Source: Hypomesus transpacificus (Eukaryota > Chordata > Actinopteri > Osmeriformes > Osmeridae). From it: a DNA stretch of 64,000 bases. The notes beneath the pieces are model-generated. The model made no database searches, was not told the DNA's origin, and saw nothing but the letters and a program-made list of their open reading frames with translations. Below, one piece after another: positions 44,801 to 57,679 of this stretch. Position 1 is the first letter of the stretch, and each line of letters opens with the position of its first letter. The DNA lies in contig NC_061076.1 of NCBI RefSeq assembly GCF_021917145.1, positions 2,985,832 to 3,049,831 of the forward strand. The letters run 5' to 3'. Made by a program: the position numbers and the translations under genes.

Positions 44801-44926
44801 CAGCCAGGAGCAGTGGGCAGCCACATCAGAGGAGGCCGGGGGGCAAATCCAACATCCAAGTCCAGCAAGTCTTCAACCCATGTCCTCACCAACATCCAGG
44901 GCAAGAGGATGTTGTAAAGATTTTGG

Positions 44927-45114
44927 GAGTCAGGTGGCTGAACGGTGAGGGAATCAGGCTGGTAATCTGAAGGTCGCCAGTTTGATTCCCGGCCAAACCA
45001 AAATGATGTTGTGTCCTTGGGCAAGGCACTTCACCCTACTTGCCTCGGGGGAATGTCCCTGTAGTTACTGTAAGTCGCTGTGGATAAGAGTGTCTACTAA
45101 ATGACTAAATGTAA
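44927..45114 (+). mobile_element. tRNA-derived SINE, copy 5
   Basis: Complete plus-oriented copy: head GTCAGGTGGCTGAACGGTGA, B box GTTTGATTCC, body GTGTCCTTGGGCAAGGCACT and tail CTAAATGACTAAATG. It lies downstream of the last recognised plcl-like exon. Confidence 0.92.
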
Positions 45115-45748
45115 AGGAGAAGTTGAAGGTTGTGTTCCCAAAACAAGATTTGGGTTTTGAATGTTAACAACCCGCTAACACCTGGAAAGCCCAGCTGCTG
45201 ATGTAATAGTTCGTACCGGTAGACCTTATTTAAACCATAACTAACTAGCAGTTCCAATGTTGTTACTAAAGGTATTTCTATGCAGTCGTATGGTAGTCAA
45301 TGTAATGGACAGTGTTTTCTCCACCTCCTCCTCTTTGTCACCCTGTCTCTTCAGGGACTCAGAGATAGCAATTCCCTCCCTGTTGACATCCCAGGCCGTC
45401 TGTCGTGACTCACAAAGGACGGCAATGACGCATTGCAAACGACACAGCACGTCCGTCGCCGATGACGACCATGCTGATGCCAATGATGAGGCCGCTGTTG
45501 ACATCGGTTTGGAATAGCTGTGTATCCCATAATAGTCTACGCAGCCACTTATCTCCTAAGATTCTAATATGTTTATGCCCAGCACCTGCCCACCAAAGCA
45601 GCTTCCTCGTTTGTGTACACTTACTTGGAGATTCAACTTGTTTCAGATTCAGATCCGAATCTGATCTGAATCAGTGACAGTGGTTTTAGAGTTGGTTTTG
45701 CCCTGGGAGTGAGCCATGCGGATGTGTGAGGTGGAGACGTGTCCTTAC

Positions 45749-46586
45749 CTGCCCGCTGGGCTTGTGTGAGCTTGGAGTAGACGCCGTCTGCTGACTCGAT
45801 CAGAGTCCTGCTCGTCTGGATCATCTGGAGGAGGAAGCCCATGTGCACAGGAAGTGATGACGGGTCACACAACACTTCCTCATTACGCAATAGCGCATAC
45901 TCAAGGCCCAGAGGAAAACAGATCCACTTCCTGTAACATTCACACAGAAACTTGGGGAAATATAATTGAGTTGGGTTGTAAAACAGCGACATTTCGGCAG
46001 GGGAACACCATCATGTCAACGTGTCGGAGTCATCGGGTTGCTTTTAATAAACGACAGACAGGAATAGTTAAATGGTTAATGCCTGTGTACATCTATACTT
46101 TTCACCGCACACCCCACAGCCACACTGGTTGGCAGGTGGCAGGGTTTCATTCCCGTGTTGGTGTGGCGAAGAACCGAAGGCGATAAAGATTTTCAAGTGT
46201 TCTCCAGTCCAGACAGGCTCTTAGATCTGGTGACCCATGGCAGCGTCTAAGGCCATACTCAGCCCCACCTAGAGCTGCAGTTGACCTCGACCCAGCAGTC
46301 AGGGACAAGATAACCACATCTCACACCTCTAGTTATGGAGGCTCGGAAACGGGAAGCACACATTGTGTGTGAGGAGTGGAATGGTGGGGGGGGTTGGGGT
46401 GGGTGAGGGTGGGGGGGCTGGACTGGCCCCCGTCTCCCTCATGCTGCTGGTCCCGCAGGACTGCTGACCACCGCGTTCCAAAGTGCTGACGCTCAGTTCA
46501 CCGCAGGGTCAGGACACGAGCGTCCTACACAAGCAGTCTGAGGACAGACGGCAGTGTGCTTTTGTGCCCTGACGGCTGAAGTTTGG

Positions 46587-46617
<31 letters not shown>

Positions 46618-46653
46618 TGCACGCAAGCAAGCGCACATGCACACTTTGTCAGA

Positions 46654-46749
<96 letters not shown>

Positions 46750-49700
46750 CTCTCTCTCTCTCTCTGTCTCTCTCTCTCTCTGTCTGTCACACACGTAGAC
46801 ACACACTGGGCCCTCTGTTCTTTGTGCAGGGTGGTTGTCAGTGAACGAAGCGTTTGGAAGTATACCCAAACAGTCAGCTGACTGACCTTGTCCTCAGGAC
46901 AGTGTCTCTGCTGTGTCGCGTCTCCTCGACGCCGGGAAGCTGACTATGTCTCACGTTCGCACGCCAAGAAGTTGGGGAATGTTACCTCGCTCCTCTCTTT
47001 GGCTCCTCGCATGCAAATGTAATGTAGCAGCTGCCCTTACGGCTACTGAGTAGCCTTTCTCACAGGAGAGGCTCATGAAATTCAGAGCAGATGCTATTTA
47101 GGTCTCCTCTGGGGAGCGCTTCTGTCAGCGCTGCACTGCAGGTTTCGGCAGAGGGGTGAGCCTGGGATCGGAACTCTGTGGACACGGCGGCGTCGTGAGG
47201 AACACCAGAGCTCCCCTCCGCTGACCCACTTTGCCGGGTCGGCCCACCACGCAGCAAACGGGCTGGAGAGGTGGGCCGAGGGCTTGAGGAGAGCACCTGG
47301 AAGCCTCCGTCTCCCCCCTCCCCTCGCCCCGTGTTGGAAGATACCAACAGGCAGAGGATTCCTAAGTTCATAATGGAGGAGACCTCCTTGAAAGAGACAG
47401 GAGGCCGGATGGAAAGAGACAGGAGGCCGGATGGAAAGCGATGGCTGAGGACTCGCTCAGCAGGATGGGATACCGGGGAGAGGTTTAGCAGCAGCAACAA
47501 CTGCTCTACAGACGAGGAAACGTCGATCGCAGCACAACGCTAGATGCTATCTTAGCACATTGTAACTCTGAGTGAGTGAGTGTATGTGAACACGTGGGGC
47601 GTACCATGTCGTAGGCGTTGAGGACCTTGCGGAGCAGCTCTGGGACCAGCCCCTGGGCCTCCATGGTGGGGTAGGTCTCACTCAGGTCCACGGTGACCTT
47701 CAGGCCTCGCTCACTGTTCATCAGCCAGGTGGACACGGTGAGGATGCACTGCTTCATGTTGGCCGCAGGAGTCAGCCCACACAGCTCCTTAAAGGACACC
47801 ATGGCATTCTGGAGGAAAATACACACACACACACACAAAAGGCTTTAGGATGAGACTAGAGATTCTGGTGCTGTACTGTGATTGTTATTTTGCAACACTA
47901 TGCAGCTACGCAAACACAGATGGATGGCTGGTTCCGCTGTCCCTGTTCACGGTAAAGACCCAGATCACTGTGACTCTGTGACACATGGTGCTGGTTGTGA
48001 TGACATCACGGAGATCATGGGTTCTGCTGATCCCACTCCTTCCCTCAGAGCTCAGGCGGACAGCAGTAGGGGTTAGTTTGTTTGAGCAGACAAAGTGCTT
48101 CCCATGACATCAGCCAGTTCATTCCCCAGCAGTGGGACTCTGGAGGCCCGGCATCTCAACCGCAGCCTCTCGCCTCTCCCCGGCTCCTCTCTCCCCACCT
48201 CGGGACCTGCCTCCGGCCTCCAGACCAGCCTCTCCCCCACCAGTGTGGCTGCCCTGACTTCTCCCTTTGGCTGGCTACGCAACCACAGGGCCGGGCGGGG
48301 CCAGCACCTCCAGCCAGCCTGCCTGGCCAAACCCAGCTCTGCTCATGCAGCATAGGAGACTGAGGCCCTCCGCTATTCACAGAGCCGTCAGACGGACAAA
48401 TGAGAGCAAAGGAGAGAGAAGAAGAAAAAAAGAAGTGAGGGCTGAAAGAGAGAGTCCTAAATTAGGGAGAAAGAGGGAGGAAATAGTAAAGGAAGAACAA
48501 CATAAAGAGACAGGATGAAAAGAGAGTGAAAAATGACAGCGAGCGTGGTGGTGGTATTTGGGAATCAGTCCACACACTCGGCAGTGTGGGAAAGGCTGTC
48601 TCCCCTGGCCAGACCTCCGGTCGGGGAGAAAGACTCTTTTCTACCCCTGGAGGATGTGCTGTCATAGTGGGGCCAAACGATCTTCCTGTGAGGCAGCCAA
48701 CAGAGCTAGGAAGTTGTCTGTATGCAAAGCCTCAACCTGGGACAATAACACCCTCTGGCCTGGCAAGAACAGCCAAGGAGAGATTCTTAGACCCACGCTC
48801 AAACAGAGAGAGGGAAGGGATAACAGGTTTATGGGTTTGAGTGGTCCTGTTAGCCTTGCGTATAAAGGTTGCGTGTGTGTGTGGTTCTGTGTATGTATGT
48901 GTGTGTGTGTGTGTTTAGCCAGCGTGAAGTCATACCATAAAACACTGTATTCAGTATGTGGGGCAGCGAAATCAAACAAGAGGCTGGTGTTTTTAATTAC
49001 CCCCTCATTCCTCCTCTTCTCCCTCCCCTCCTCCCTCCCCTCCTCCCCTCCTCTCCTCCCTACAACATTCCCCGAATGAGGACTGCGTGTCTGGTTACAC
49101 TGCTGTTTTTGTTCCGCTCTCTCCCTGGGCCAGAGTGCAGAGCTGAAGTGGATAAGCCAGGGTCTACACTGGCACGCATGCCCAGGGAACAAAGCCTGGT
49201 CTAGCTTGGCCTGGCCTCCTGCTATTACACCACTCCCCAGGGGCCTCATACAGCCACGGAGCCCTGGGGAGGAGCGCTCAATCTCCCACAGAGTCCATGG
49301 ATTTACTGCCATGGAACAATAAGAGGCATGGTACTGTTCGTCCAGGCTCTGGCTCTTTGACTGCCTTGCTTCTCCCAGACAAGCCACTCTCAGCTTGGTA
49401 TTGTTCCGAGGAGACCACCTGGAAACGGACCGAAAATTACCTCTCTCTCTCTCCGTGCTTAGAGGAACAGAACGAGGCCTTTAATAACACCGTTCTATGC
49501 ACATTTGAGTGTGTCTGTCGCCGAGTGCACGTCCATTACGAGCTGATCCTGTGTATCGCAAGTTAATATGCCCGAGCACATCTTTGTGTGTGTGCACGTG
49601 CCCGTGTGCATGTGTGCGCTCAAGTTTATGCCTTGCCTCATTATCACTTGCCCGCCGAGCAGAAACAGGGCTTTGAGGAGAATCCTTGGAGGTCTATCTC

Positions 49701-52700
49701 TTTATTTGTCTCTCCGCTCCTCTCTCTGGCATGTGTCTCAGGGGAGAGAGAGCTCAGTAGTGGAGCTGTGCTCCGTGGGGAGATGCCAGCCTTGACAACA
49801 GGTGGTTCTCCTGGCCCAGCATGAAGAAGCACACAGGGACCGAGTTTTACCTGTCATCCAGGGCCCACCATCCAATCAACCCACTACAGGAACTCTACAG
49901 CCACATAGCATTCACAACAACACTTTTGACTATTTGTATTCGTGTTTTTCATCTTCTCATCTACTTCTCTTCTTCTGTGAGGAAGCCTCGTATCACTGTG
50001 ACTCGTATTTGTGTTCGAAATCTATTTATCGCCACTGAGAGTGAATCACTGATGAAGAACTCATAAAAGTGTCACATTTAACACGTGTGACTTAAATTTT
50101 ATTTTACTTTTCAACGTTATTGGAAAGCAAAGAAAAAGGTGTAGTGGTGTAACTTTTTCCAGAGCTGTATATCTGGACAAAATGTCAGCCTTCTGGACAC
50201 TGGCCTTTCTTTTAATATTGCAGCTCTGACCACTGCACCTTTTTCTTTCCTTTCCAAAAATGTTGAGAAGGAAGATTTTGAGTGAGGAACAGAAGGGTTC
50301 AATTTAATAGATTCTGACTTGCACGCAAGCCAGGCCTCGGGTTTTAAGATGACAAACTCTTAGTGCATCTCTGTCGTGAATCTGCACATGTCACTTTTGC
50401 AAAGCCAATTCTTCCCTTCATCCTTCTTGTGCAACAAACACTGACCTGGCACAGAAAAAGCTATGCTGTCTGCCGTCTCCCTGCAAATTATTCACTTCCT
50501 ATCATGTTCATCCCAAGTCAGACTGTAATTTAACAGCACGCTGTGTAAACACTCCAAATTACAGCCTATATTTCACTTCTGGAACACAATAACCTGTCTT
50601 CTTGTATCATGAATGAAAAGAGCAAGGCCAGGATGCATGAATTTGAGAAATGTATGACAGCATGTCATAATGATGTGCCCTGCTTATCTGTCTGGGTCTG
50701 CATTCAATACAGCTATAGCAGCCTATTTCCTTTCCTTCAGTAATAAAGACACATCTTTGATTGATATCCCTCATCTGTAATCATTTGTTGTCTGAGTCAC
50801 CTGATAGTAAACATAGCTACTGTCCAGAGGTAAAACTATTCTGGATTCTGTTGCCGTCAGCTAATCTACAGGCCACTGAGGTTGGGCCTACTGTATGCCA
50901 ATTCAAAGTCTAATATTAGACTAAGATGATATGTATGTGGTTTCAGGGAGTGCGGATCTCACATCGTGTGGTTTCAAGCAGACTCTGCAACAAAGACTGC
51001 AGACGTCCTTGGGTCAAACCCCTAGAACCGAACCCATTCAGCCCGTATATTAAGAACGACCGGAATCCTAAGATCATGGCAGAGCCTACTTATTAAAGAA
51101 TACTTTCTCTTAGAAATATGAGCTATTGTGTTGATGCAGCTACTGAGAGAGATGGCCTCAAAAAGGGGATTTCAATATATCCAGATTCCTTCTCCTGGCA
51201 AAAGACACCCCTGCCAGTTTCAGACGTAGCGTGATAAGAGCCTGACTGGTTTAAAACCCTTAAATGAAAACTATAAAATCACGGGAGTTAAGACAGAGTG
51301 TGGCAAATAAATGAATGAGGAAGGAAGCTTGTGTAAAGACAGGAAAAATAATAGAGACAAAGACAAAAAATAGAGGAGAAAATAAGATGATGGATGCGAT
51401 GCTCTACTGTAAGTTTACACCCTTGAATGATTCCCCCCCCAGCAGTGGCTGGGAGTGTACTGAGGAAGCCGGCTCATAGCTGAGGTAAACCATGCGTTGC
51501 TGATTGAGCTAAAAAGCCCATAGACTACAAGAGACACAAAGCTATGTCAACAGCTAAGGTTCACGTCAGAGTCCTAATGAAAGTGTACACTCAGAATAGA
51601 TCTGGTTCTTAAATCTATCAGCCATAGGAGAAGGCTCTGCCAGTCTAAACCAGACAGCCGATGATATACAAAGTATATGGGGCATGAAAAATGCCTGCTT
51701 TCAATCTCCATTACACAGACGGCAGGACAGTCAACATCGTATCCCTCAATCGCAATGGCAACGGCAAACGACACGAGATGCAGTCGTTGGAATGGAACAG
51801 CCTCTGTCTCAGGAGAAACAGCCAGCGTAAAGTAACTGTCACAAAACAGTAATGGCTGGCTGATTAGTTTGGAGTTTTACAGAGTTGTTCGGAGAGCCTA
51901 GCAACACAGCACTCTGTCCCCCCCCCCCCCCCGCCCCCCCTCCTGGCACTCACCCTCGTTCCTTAATGTCACTGCTATTCATGAACCTCTTAATTGCACT
52001 GGTTTACCCACGTGGTCGCTTAATTGCTTCTCCGTCTAACGGCAGCATGTAAATACAACACAATTAGCAACATGTTGGCTTTATCTATGGCAGCAAGAGA
52101 ACTTAGCCAGTCACACACATATTTTTGTTCCCATGTCCTCATTTTCCGTTGCTTTTTTTCTAACTTTTAATTGGTGTCTCTTTTTATCCCTGTTGAAAGC
52201 TCTGCATTGCTTTATCTTCATTCACCCAACAAGACCCACAGGCAGCGCAATAAATCAGTCTACAGACGAGCACCATTGGGAATACCGATTGCATATGCGA
52301 GTCTTTGCTTCGTTGACAAAACGGTGCAAATCAAAAAATGGCGGGGGGGCCCGCTCTTACCTGCACGTTCTCGCGGAGGTCAGTGGCCTCTCTCAGGGGC
52401 TGCGTGGAGGCTCGGAACAGCTCGTCCACCACCTTGATCCCGGTGGTCTTGCTGGAGGTGTACTCCCTGGTCTTTCTGCTCTTTCTCACCGACAGGCCCC
52501 GTTTATGAGCCTTGCCCCCGCCACGCCGGTTGGTGATGGCCACGTGGACAAACAGGGTGGTGTTGGGGAGGAACTCCCCGGTCAAAGACTGCAGGGGAAC
52601 GTGCCTGTAGCCGGGCTGAAGACACTCAAAGGGGATGGTGTACTGCCCGATGAACTCGTCGCCGATGTAGTCGTCGTCGAGCACGACGAAGCGGAGGGCG

Positions 52701-54847
52701 GCTAACTCGGGCAGGTTGATCTGGAACTCGAAGCTCTCGTCGAAGATGGGGTTATCCCCGTTCTGAGACACGGTCTTGGTCCTCTGCTCGGCGCAGTCGG
52801 CAGGGATCCCGTGGATCTCCACGTAGATGTAGGGCTCCACCACGTCCCCCTTGGCAGCAGAACCCCTGGGTTTTGGCAGGTTCTGTCCACTGATCACTTT
52901 AATGTGGAGCAGCTGAGCTGACACCCCTGGCAGGGAGTCCCTGGCGTTGGCACTGAAGTAGGACACCTCCTCTCTCATGATGGATGGTCGAAGCACATAG
53001 CCACAGTTTCCATTCTGTCTGAACCAGCCCAGGTTTAGGTCCATCATCAAGCCTGGGGTCTGGTAATTCATGGCCACTATCTGGCATCCACATTTCCAGA
53101 AGTCCTGCGGGTTCATATTACTAGCGTCGATACGCATGGGTGTGGGATAAACCCTGGAGAGAAAACGCTTGTTGTAACACACAAAATCCTCGGGGAACTC
53201 ATTGGCAAACCTGTTGGCGTCCACCTCGTTGAAGGAGCACATCTCCCAGTATTTCTGGTCCCTCTTGGAGATTTCGAAATCCCTGAACTGCACTGACGTA
53301 CAGAGGGAGACCAGGTCGGACAGCTCCTTACACAGCCTCAGCCTCTTGTTGCCTAGTCCGTTATACTGGTCCTTCTCGTCTGCCCCCACCCTCCTGGACA
53401 TCTCCAGGCCCTCCTCCTCGTCGGTCACCTCTCCCTCAGAGTCGGGGCAGTTGGAGGGGAGACGCTTGCCCTTCAGGAGGATTTTGCCCTTGAGGTTCTC
53501 TGGGGAAGGCAAGTAGTGCTCCTCTGCGCTGGGCGGCTCTGTGTGGAGCTTGTCACCCAGGATCTTTTTCATGTGCTGGGCCATGACTCTCTGCTGTGGG
53601 ATGCAGCAGTGAGTCACCAGGCAGAGGATCAGAGGGTACTCAGAGCTTTCAAAGGCATACTGGTTAATAACGTCCAGGACCTTGGAGAGGGCTAGCTGAG
53701 AGGCCACAGAGCTGCCCACATACACCACGGGCTCGGCGTCTGGCCCGTCCCACACGATGACCTCCAGACTGCGGCAGCCCATTCTCAGCGCCCGGATGTA
53801 GCTGCTGATGTCAGACGAGCCCCAGAAGTGGTCCTCCAGCAGGGAGGCGTTGTGCGAGGAGTTGATGTAGTAGTGCGACAGGGGCTGGTTCATGTCCTGG
53901 CACACCCGCTTGTGCTGGGGGTCGAAGATGTGGCACTCGGAGGAGAGGAGGTAGTGGGTGAAGCCGTCGATGGAGAGGTAGCCTCGCTCTCTGCCCTCGG
54001 CGGAGGGCTCGTACTTCAGGACGATGTCCCTGCAAATGTCCTCCGTCCCCGCCTCCACGCCCTGCTCCACCTCCACAAACAGCATCAGGTCCTTGCTGTC
54101 CAGGTACTCCTTGTTGCTGGAGAACTGCACCAGCAGGAAGAAGATCTCGGGTCGGGTGCACAGCTCACAGTAAGCTTCCACGAAGGTGTCCACGTTGATG
54201 TCCTCCCCGTATTGGTCTTTGGCCTTCTGCAGCTCCTTGAATTTGAGCTCGATCCTGGATTCCTTCATACCCGGGTTGAGCCCTTTGATGATCTGCGTGG
54301 CCCTGAAGAGGTCTATGTGGCCTTCCTTGTCCATGTCAGCCAGCTCAAACACGGAGCCGATCCAGGAGGTACGGAGGCTGGGCTGGCTGGGCTCCACCAT
54401 GTCCACTGTGTGTCTTCCATAGGAGACCAGGTACCTCAGGCCCATCACCCAGGTACTGACCACGTCTGCTGTGCTGCCGACAAGGTCCAGAGACTCGTAG
54501 TTGTCCCCGTAGATGATGGAGAAGGCGCACTCCTCGGGGAACTGGTCCGACAAGCCGTTGCTGCGCAGGACGGGGGTCTTCTTCCCCAGGCGGACCTCCT
54601 TGATGCTTTTGATCTCCAGCTTGGCCTTCTCCGAGTCCTTCTTGGAGGGTTCCCAGCGGAGCCAGTGCATGTCCGGGTCCAGCAGGAAGTAGCGGTTGTA
54701 CATGCGAGAGTTGGAGCGCACCTTCTTCATCTCGCAGCCCTCCATCATGAAGGCCATGCAGGCGGCTGTGCTGTTGATCTTGCGGTCGTTGGGCATGGAG
54801 CTAAAGGACACTGTCTTCTTCCTCACCTGCCTCTGCTTGGAGACGTC
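45749..54847 (-). CDS. PLCL/PRIP-type inactive phospholipase C (partial)
   Basis: Three exons join in phase: 54847-52361 (829 codons), 47808-47605 (68 codons), 45824-45749 (25 codons plus one base). They give 922 residues of a protein usually near 1100. The large exon starts with [11 protein letters not shown] and covers a PH domain, EF-hand region, PLC X and Y halves and a C2 domain. The small exons encode the PRIP-specific C-terminal helices ([25 protein letters not shown]). The first exon (N-terminal tail) and last exon are not found. PRIPs bind inositol phosphates, phosphatases and GABA-A receptor partners without hydrolysing PIP2. The X domain keeps His and Asn in SSHNASL but reads [11 protein letters not shown] and CLVTHC where active PLCs have LELDCWDG, YHG and SLENHC. 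Synteny suggests a third PLCL ohnolog, neither PLCL1 nor PLCL2. Confidence 0.9.
46592..46617. repeat. (AC)n microsatellite
   Basis: Short AC run in the plcl-like intron, close to a long TC run. Confidence 0.9.
46657..46788. repeat. (TC)n microsatellite
   Basis: About 130 bases of TC with a few TG interruptions, in the intron between the two small plcl-like exons. Confidence 0.95.
47809..52360 (-). other. plcl-like intron, no exon recognised
   Basis: A 4.5 kb intron between the large exon and the 68-codon exon. It contains a (GT)n near 48896 and a C run at 51918-51941. GC-rich stretches at 48100-48400 give several overlapping frames in all directions and are not convincing as coding. Confidence 0.6.
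51918..51941. repeat. Poly-C run
   Basis: C run with one G interruption in the plcl-like intron. Confidence 0.9.
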
Positions 54848-56117
54848 CTGGGGAAATAACAGACAGAGAGAGGGAGGGAGGGAGGGAGAGAAAGAGAACA
54901 CAAATATGTTATCTTACTGCACGCTGAGGACACAAAAGCCACAGCCGATGACCAAAAGGACATTGTGGTCTGAAGGTGACATTGGAGCTCATCTTGACTC
55001 GGTTCCAAACCACCTCTGCTCCATACACATCTCACTGATTGATGGGCAAAATGGAGACTGCCATGACATAAGCTGGAGAGGGAAGAACAATGGGAGAAAT
55101 AGCATAGCACTCCTTTCATCACAAGCAGATTTCAGTAGACTAGATTCATGTGTACACAGCAAACCCTAAATCTAAACACAGACTGTCCCTGTGCTGACAG
55201 GTAAAGAAAGATTCCAGTGATTCACCTCCCTCTGGGTAATGCGGAACCCCACTGCTCTGAAAGACTGCATTAACTGCCTGTCATCAAATGCTCAGTTATC
55301 AGCCAAGCACCGGGCATCTTTCTAATAGCCCTTCCTTCCTCCACCTCACCCCCGAGCCAGCCTCTCCTGCTGTGGAAGCTCCACACTCTGACATTTCACT
55401 GCTTGGTTGACAAAGTGACTCTGTTGTAGTAACTCATGCAAAGGCATCAGCCTTTGTGATAATCAGATGTGTGTTTAAAATGTGTGTCTCCCAATGTAAT
55501 TATTCAAAACCCAGTTTGCATTCCATAACTCCTTGAGAAGGCAAAGTATCATTGTCGCTCTCCCCTCGAGACAAATGGTAATATAATGCTTGCCATATGA
55601 AGTCTGTTTCCTTTTAGAAGAGCAGTGCTCAGTGTAATGATAGGGCATGAAACAGCGAATACCATTGCGGTTTGGCTGGAGTCTGAACAGTTTCTTTTCT
55701 CACTGCTAAAGGCCTTAAAAACATATCCCTTTAAACTGCAAATCAGATTTATTGACTTTATAGCTTACATATTTCTGCAGACGATGACACTACACATAAG
55801 ACAGACCCCTGCCTGCTGATTCAAAGACAGAGTCAGAACAGAGTACCACAGACACATGAGCCCAGGCATTCATCTGTAAAACTGTGATGGATGAATCGGG
55901 CTTACGGAAACCAAAGTCAAAGGACTCAACGTTTTTGGTTCTGTTTCCAATATTTCTCGTTTCATAAAGCTGGACAGTCTCCCATGAGTCTCTCACAATG
56001 ACAAACTTTGAATATCCTGATTGTAAATCATTTCTATTTGATTTGACCTACGCATACTTGGCTTCTGCTCTTGGGGAAGGAGAGAGAGAGGTAAGGAGGG
56101 AGAGAGGGAGGGAAGGA

Positions 56118-56943
56118 GGGTATGTCAGAGGTTACTAAGCTAGGGGAAGAGAGGGTATGTCAGAGGTTACTAAGCTAGGGGAAGAGAGGGTATGTCAGAG
56201 GTTACTAAGCTAGGGGAAGAGAGGGTATGTCAGAGGTTACTAAGCTAGGGGAAGAGAGGGTGTGTCAGAGGTTACTAAGCTAGGGGAAGAGAGGGTATGT
56301 CAGAGGTTACTAAGCTAGGGGAAGAGAGGGTATGTCAGAGGTTACTAAGCTAGGGGAAGAGAGGGTATGTCAGAGGTTACTAAGCTAGGGGAAGAGAGGG
56401 TATGTCAGAGGTTCCTAAGCTAGGGGAAGAGAGGGTATGTCAGAGGTTACTAAGCTAGGGGAAGAGAGGGTATGTCAGAGGTTACTAAGCTAGGGGAAGA
56501 GAGGGTATGTCAGAGGTTACTAAGCTAGGGGAAGAGAGGGTGTGTCAGAGGTTACTAAGCTAGGGGAAGAGAGGGTATGTCAGAGGTTACTAAGCTAGGG
56601 GAAGAGAGGGTATGTCAGAGGTTACTAAGCTAGGGGAAGAGAGGGTATGTCAGAGGTTCCTAAGCTAGGGGAAGAGAGGGTATGTCAGATGTTCCTAAGC
56701 TAGGGGAAGAGAGGGTATGTCAGAGGTTACTAAGCTAGGGGAAGAGAGGGTATGTCAGAGGTTCCTAAGCTAGGGGAAGAGAGGGTATGTCAGAGGTTAC
56801 TAAGCTAGGGGAAGAGAGGGTATGTCAGAGGTTACTAAGCTAGGGGAAGAGAGGGTATGTCAGAGGTTACTAAGCTAGGGGAAGAGAGGGTATGTCAGAG
56901 GTTCCTAAGCTAGGGGAAGAGAGGGTATGTCAGAGGTTCCTAG
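56118..56943. repeat. 35-bp minisatellite, about 24 copies
   Basis: Head-to-tail copies of a 35-base unit (begins GGGTATGTCAGAGGTTACTA, continues AGCTAGGGGAAGAGA). Units are nearly identical; recurrent variants are TATGTC/TGTGTC and GTTAC/GTTCC. The last copy is cut at TTCCTAGGACAG. Confidence 0.97.
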
Positions 56944-57509
56944 GACAGCAGCTGCCTGTGCAGGCCTGATGGATCCTCCCAGAGCGTGGTTCAGCCACAG
57001 CCCTGAGAAACACCTCTGGGCCATCCGTCTTCCTGCTGACAGGCAGAAGCAGACGATGCCCGATGCAACATCACGATTAATGAGCACCGCTTGACACAAA
57101 GCCTGTGAAGTGACACAATCATCGCTCTCCTGCTCTGCCCTTGTTTGATGACCTCCCTCTCGTTTTTGTACACATATGGGATACGAGCGTGCTCATATTC
57201 TGTGCAAAGATTCAAAACCCCGACAAAAGATGAATTCTGTCACATCAAATCATAGATGATTCACAGATCATTTTTGATCTGTGGATATTTGAGACACATC
57301 AAATTAAATGCATTTTTAACATTCAAAATGTTTAACTATGATATTCAGGAGGATAAGAAAAAGTCACCCATATAGTCAGTGTATTCAGCAGTTTTGTAGA
57401 GCCAGAAGAGGATTTACGGCCCAAAAGTCCTAAGACCACCCTGAAAAAGGAAAGTAAATTAAACAGTCTGGATTGACCACAAGAACAGGCCTGTGCTTTA
57501 CTATAGAAC

Positions 57510-57679
57510 ACCATGGAGATAGTACCATGAAGACAGTACCATGGAGACAGTACCATGGAGACAATACCATGGAGACAGTACCATGGAGATAGTACCATGG
57601 AGACAGTACCATTAAGACAGTACCATGGAGACAGTACCATGGAGACAGTACCATGAAGACAGTACCATGGAGACCATGG
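57510..57679. repeat. 14-bp minisatellite, about 12 copies
   Basis: Unit ACCATGGAGACAGT repeats about 12 times, with variants GAGATAGT, GAAGACAGT and ATTAAGACAGT. Open frames crossing it simply read the repeat. Confidence 0.95.

Noticed and set aside
45241..45504. 87-residue minus-strand frame just downstream of the last plcl-like exon
   Set aside because: Tested as the missing C-terminal exon, but it lacks the expected MEFHE start and the conserved WNIT.LKGQ segment of PRIP proteins.
46509..46869. Arg-Glu repeat proteins (RERERE) in the TC/GA microsatellite
   Set aside because: Pure translation of a dinucleotide repeat.
53828..54859. 343-residue open frame antisense to the plcl-like large exon
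   Set aside because: It is the mirror of a long conserved exon. Its Val/Leu-His-rich composition is typical of an antisense shadow.
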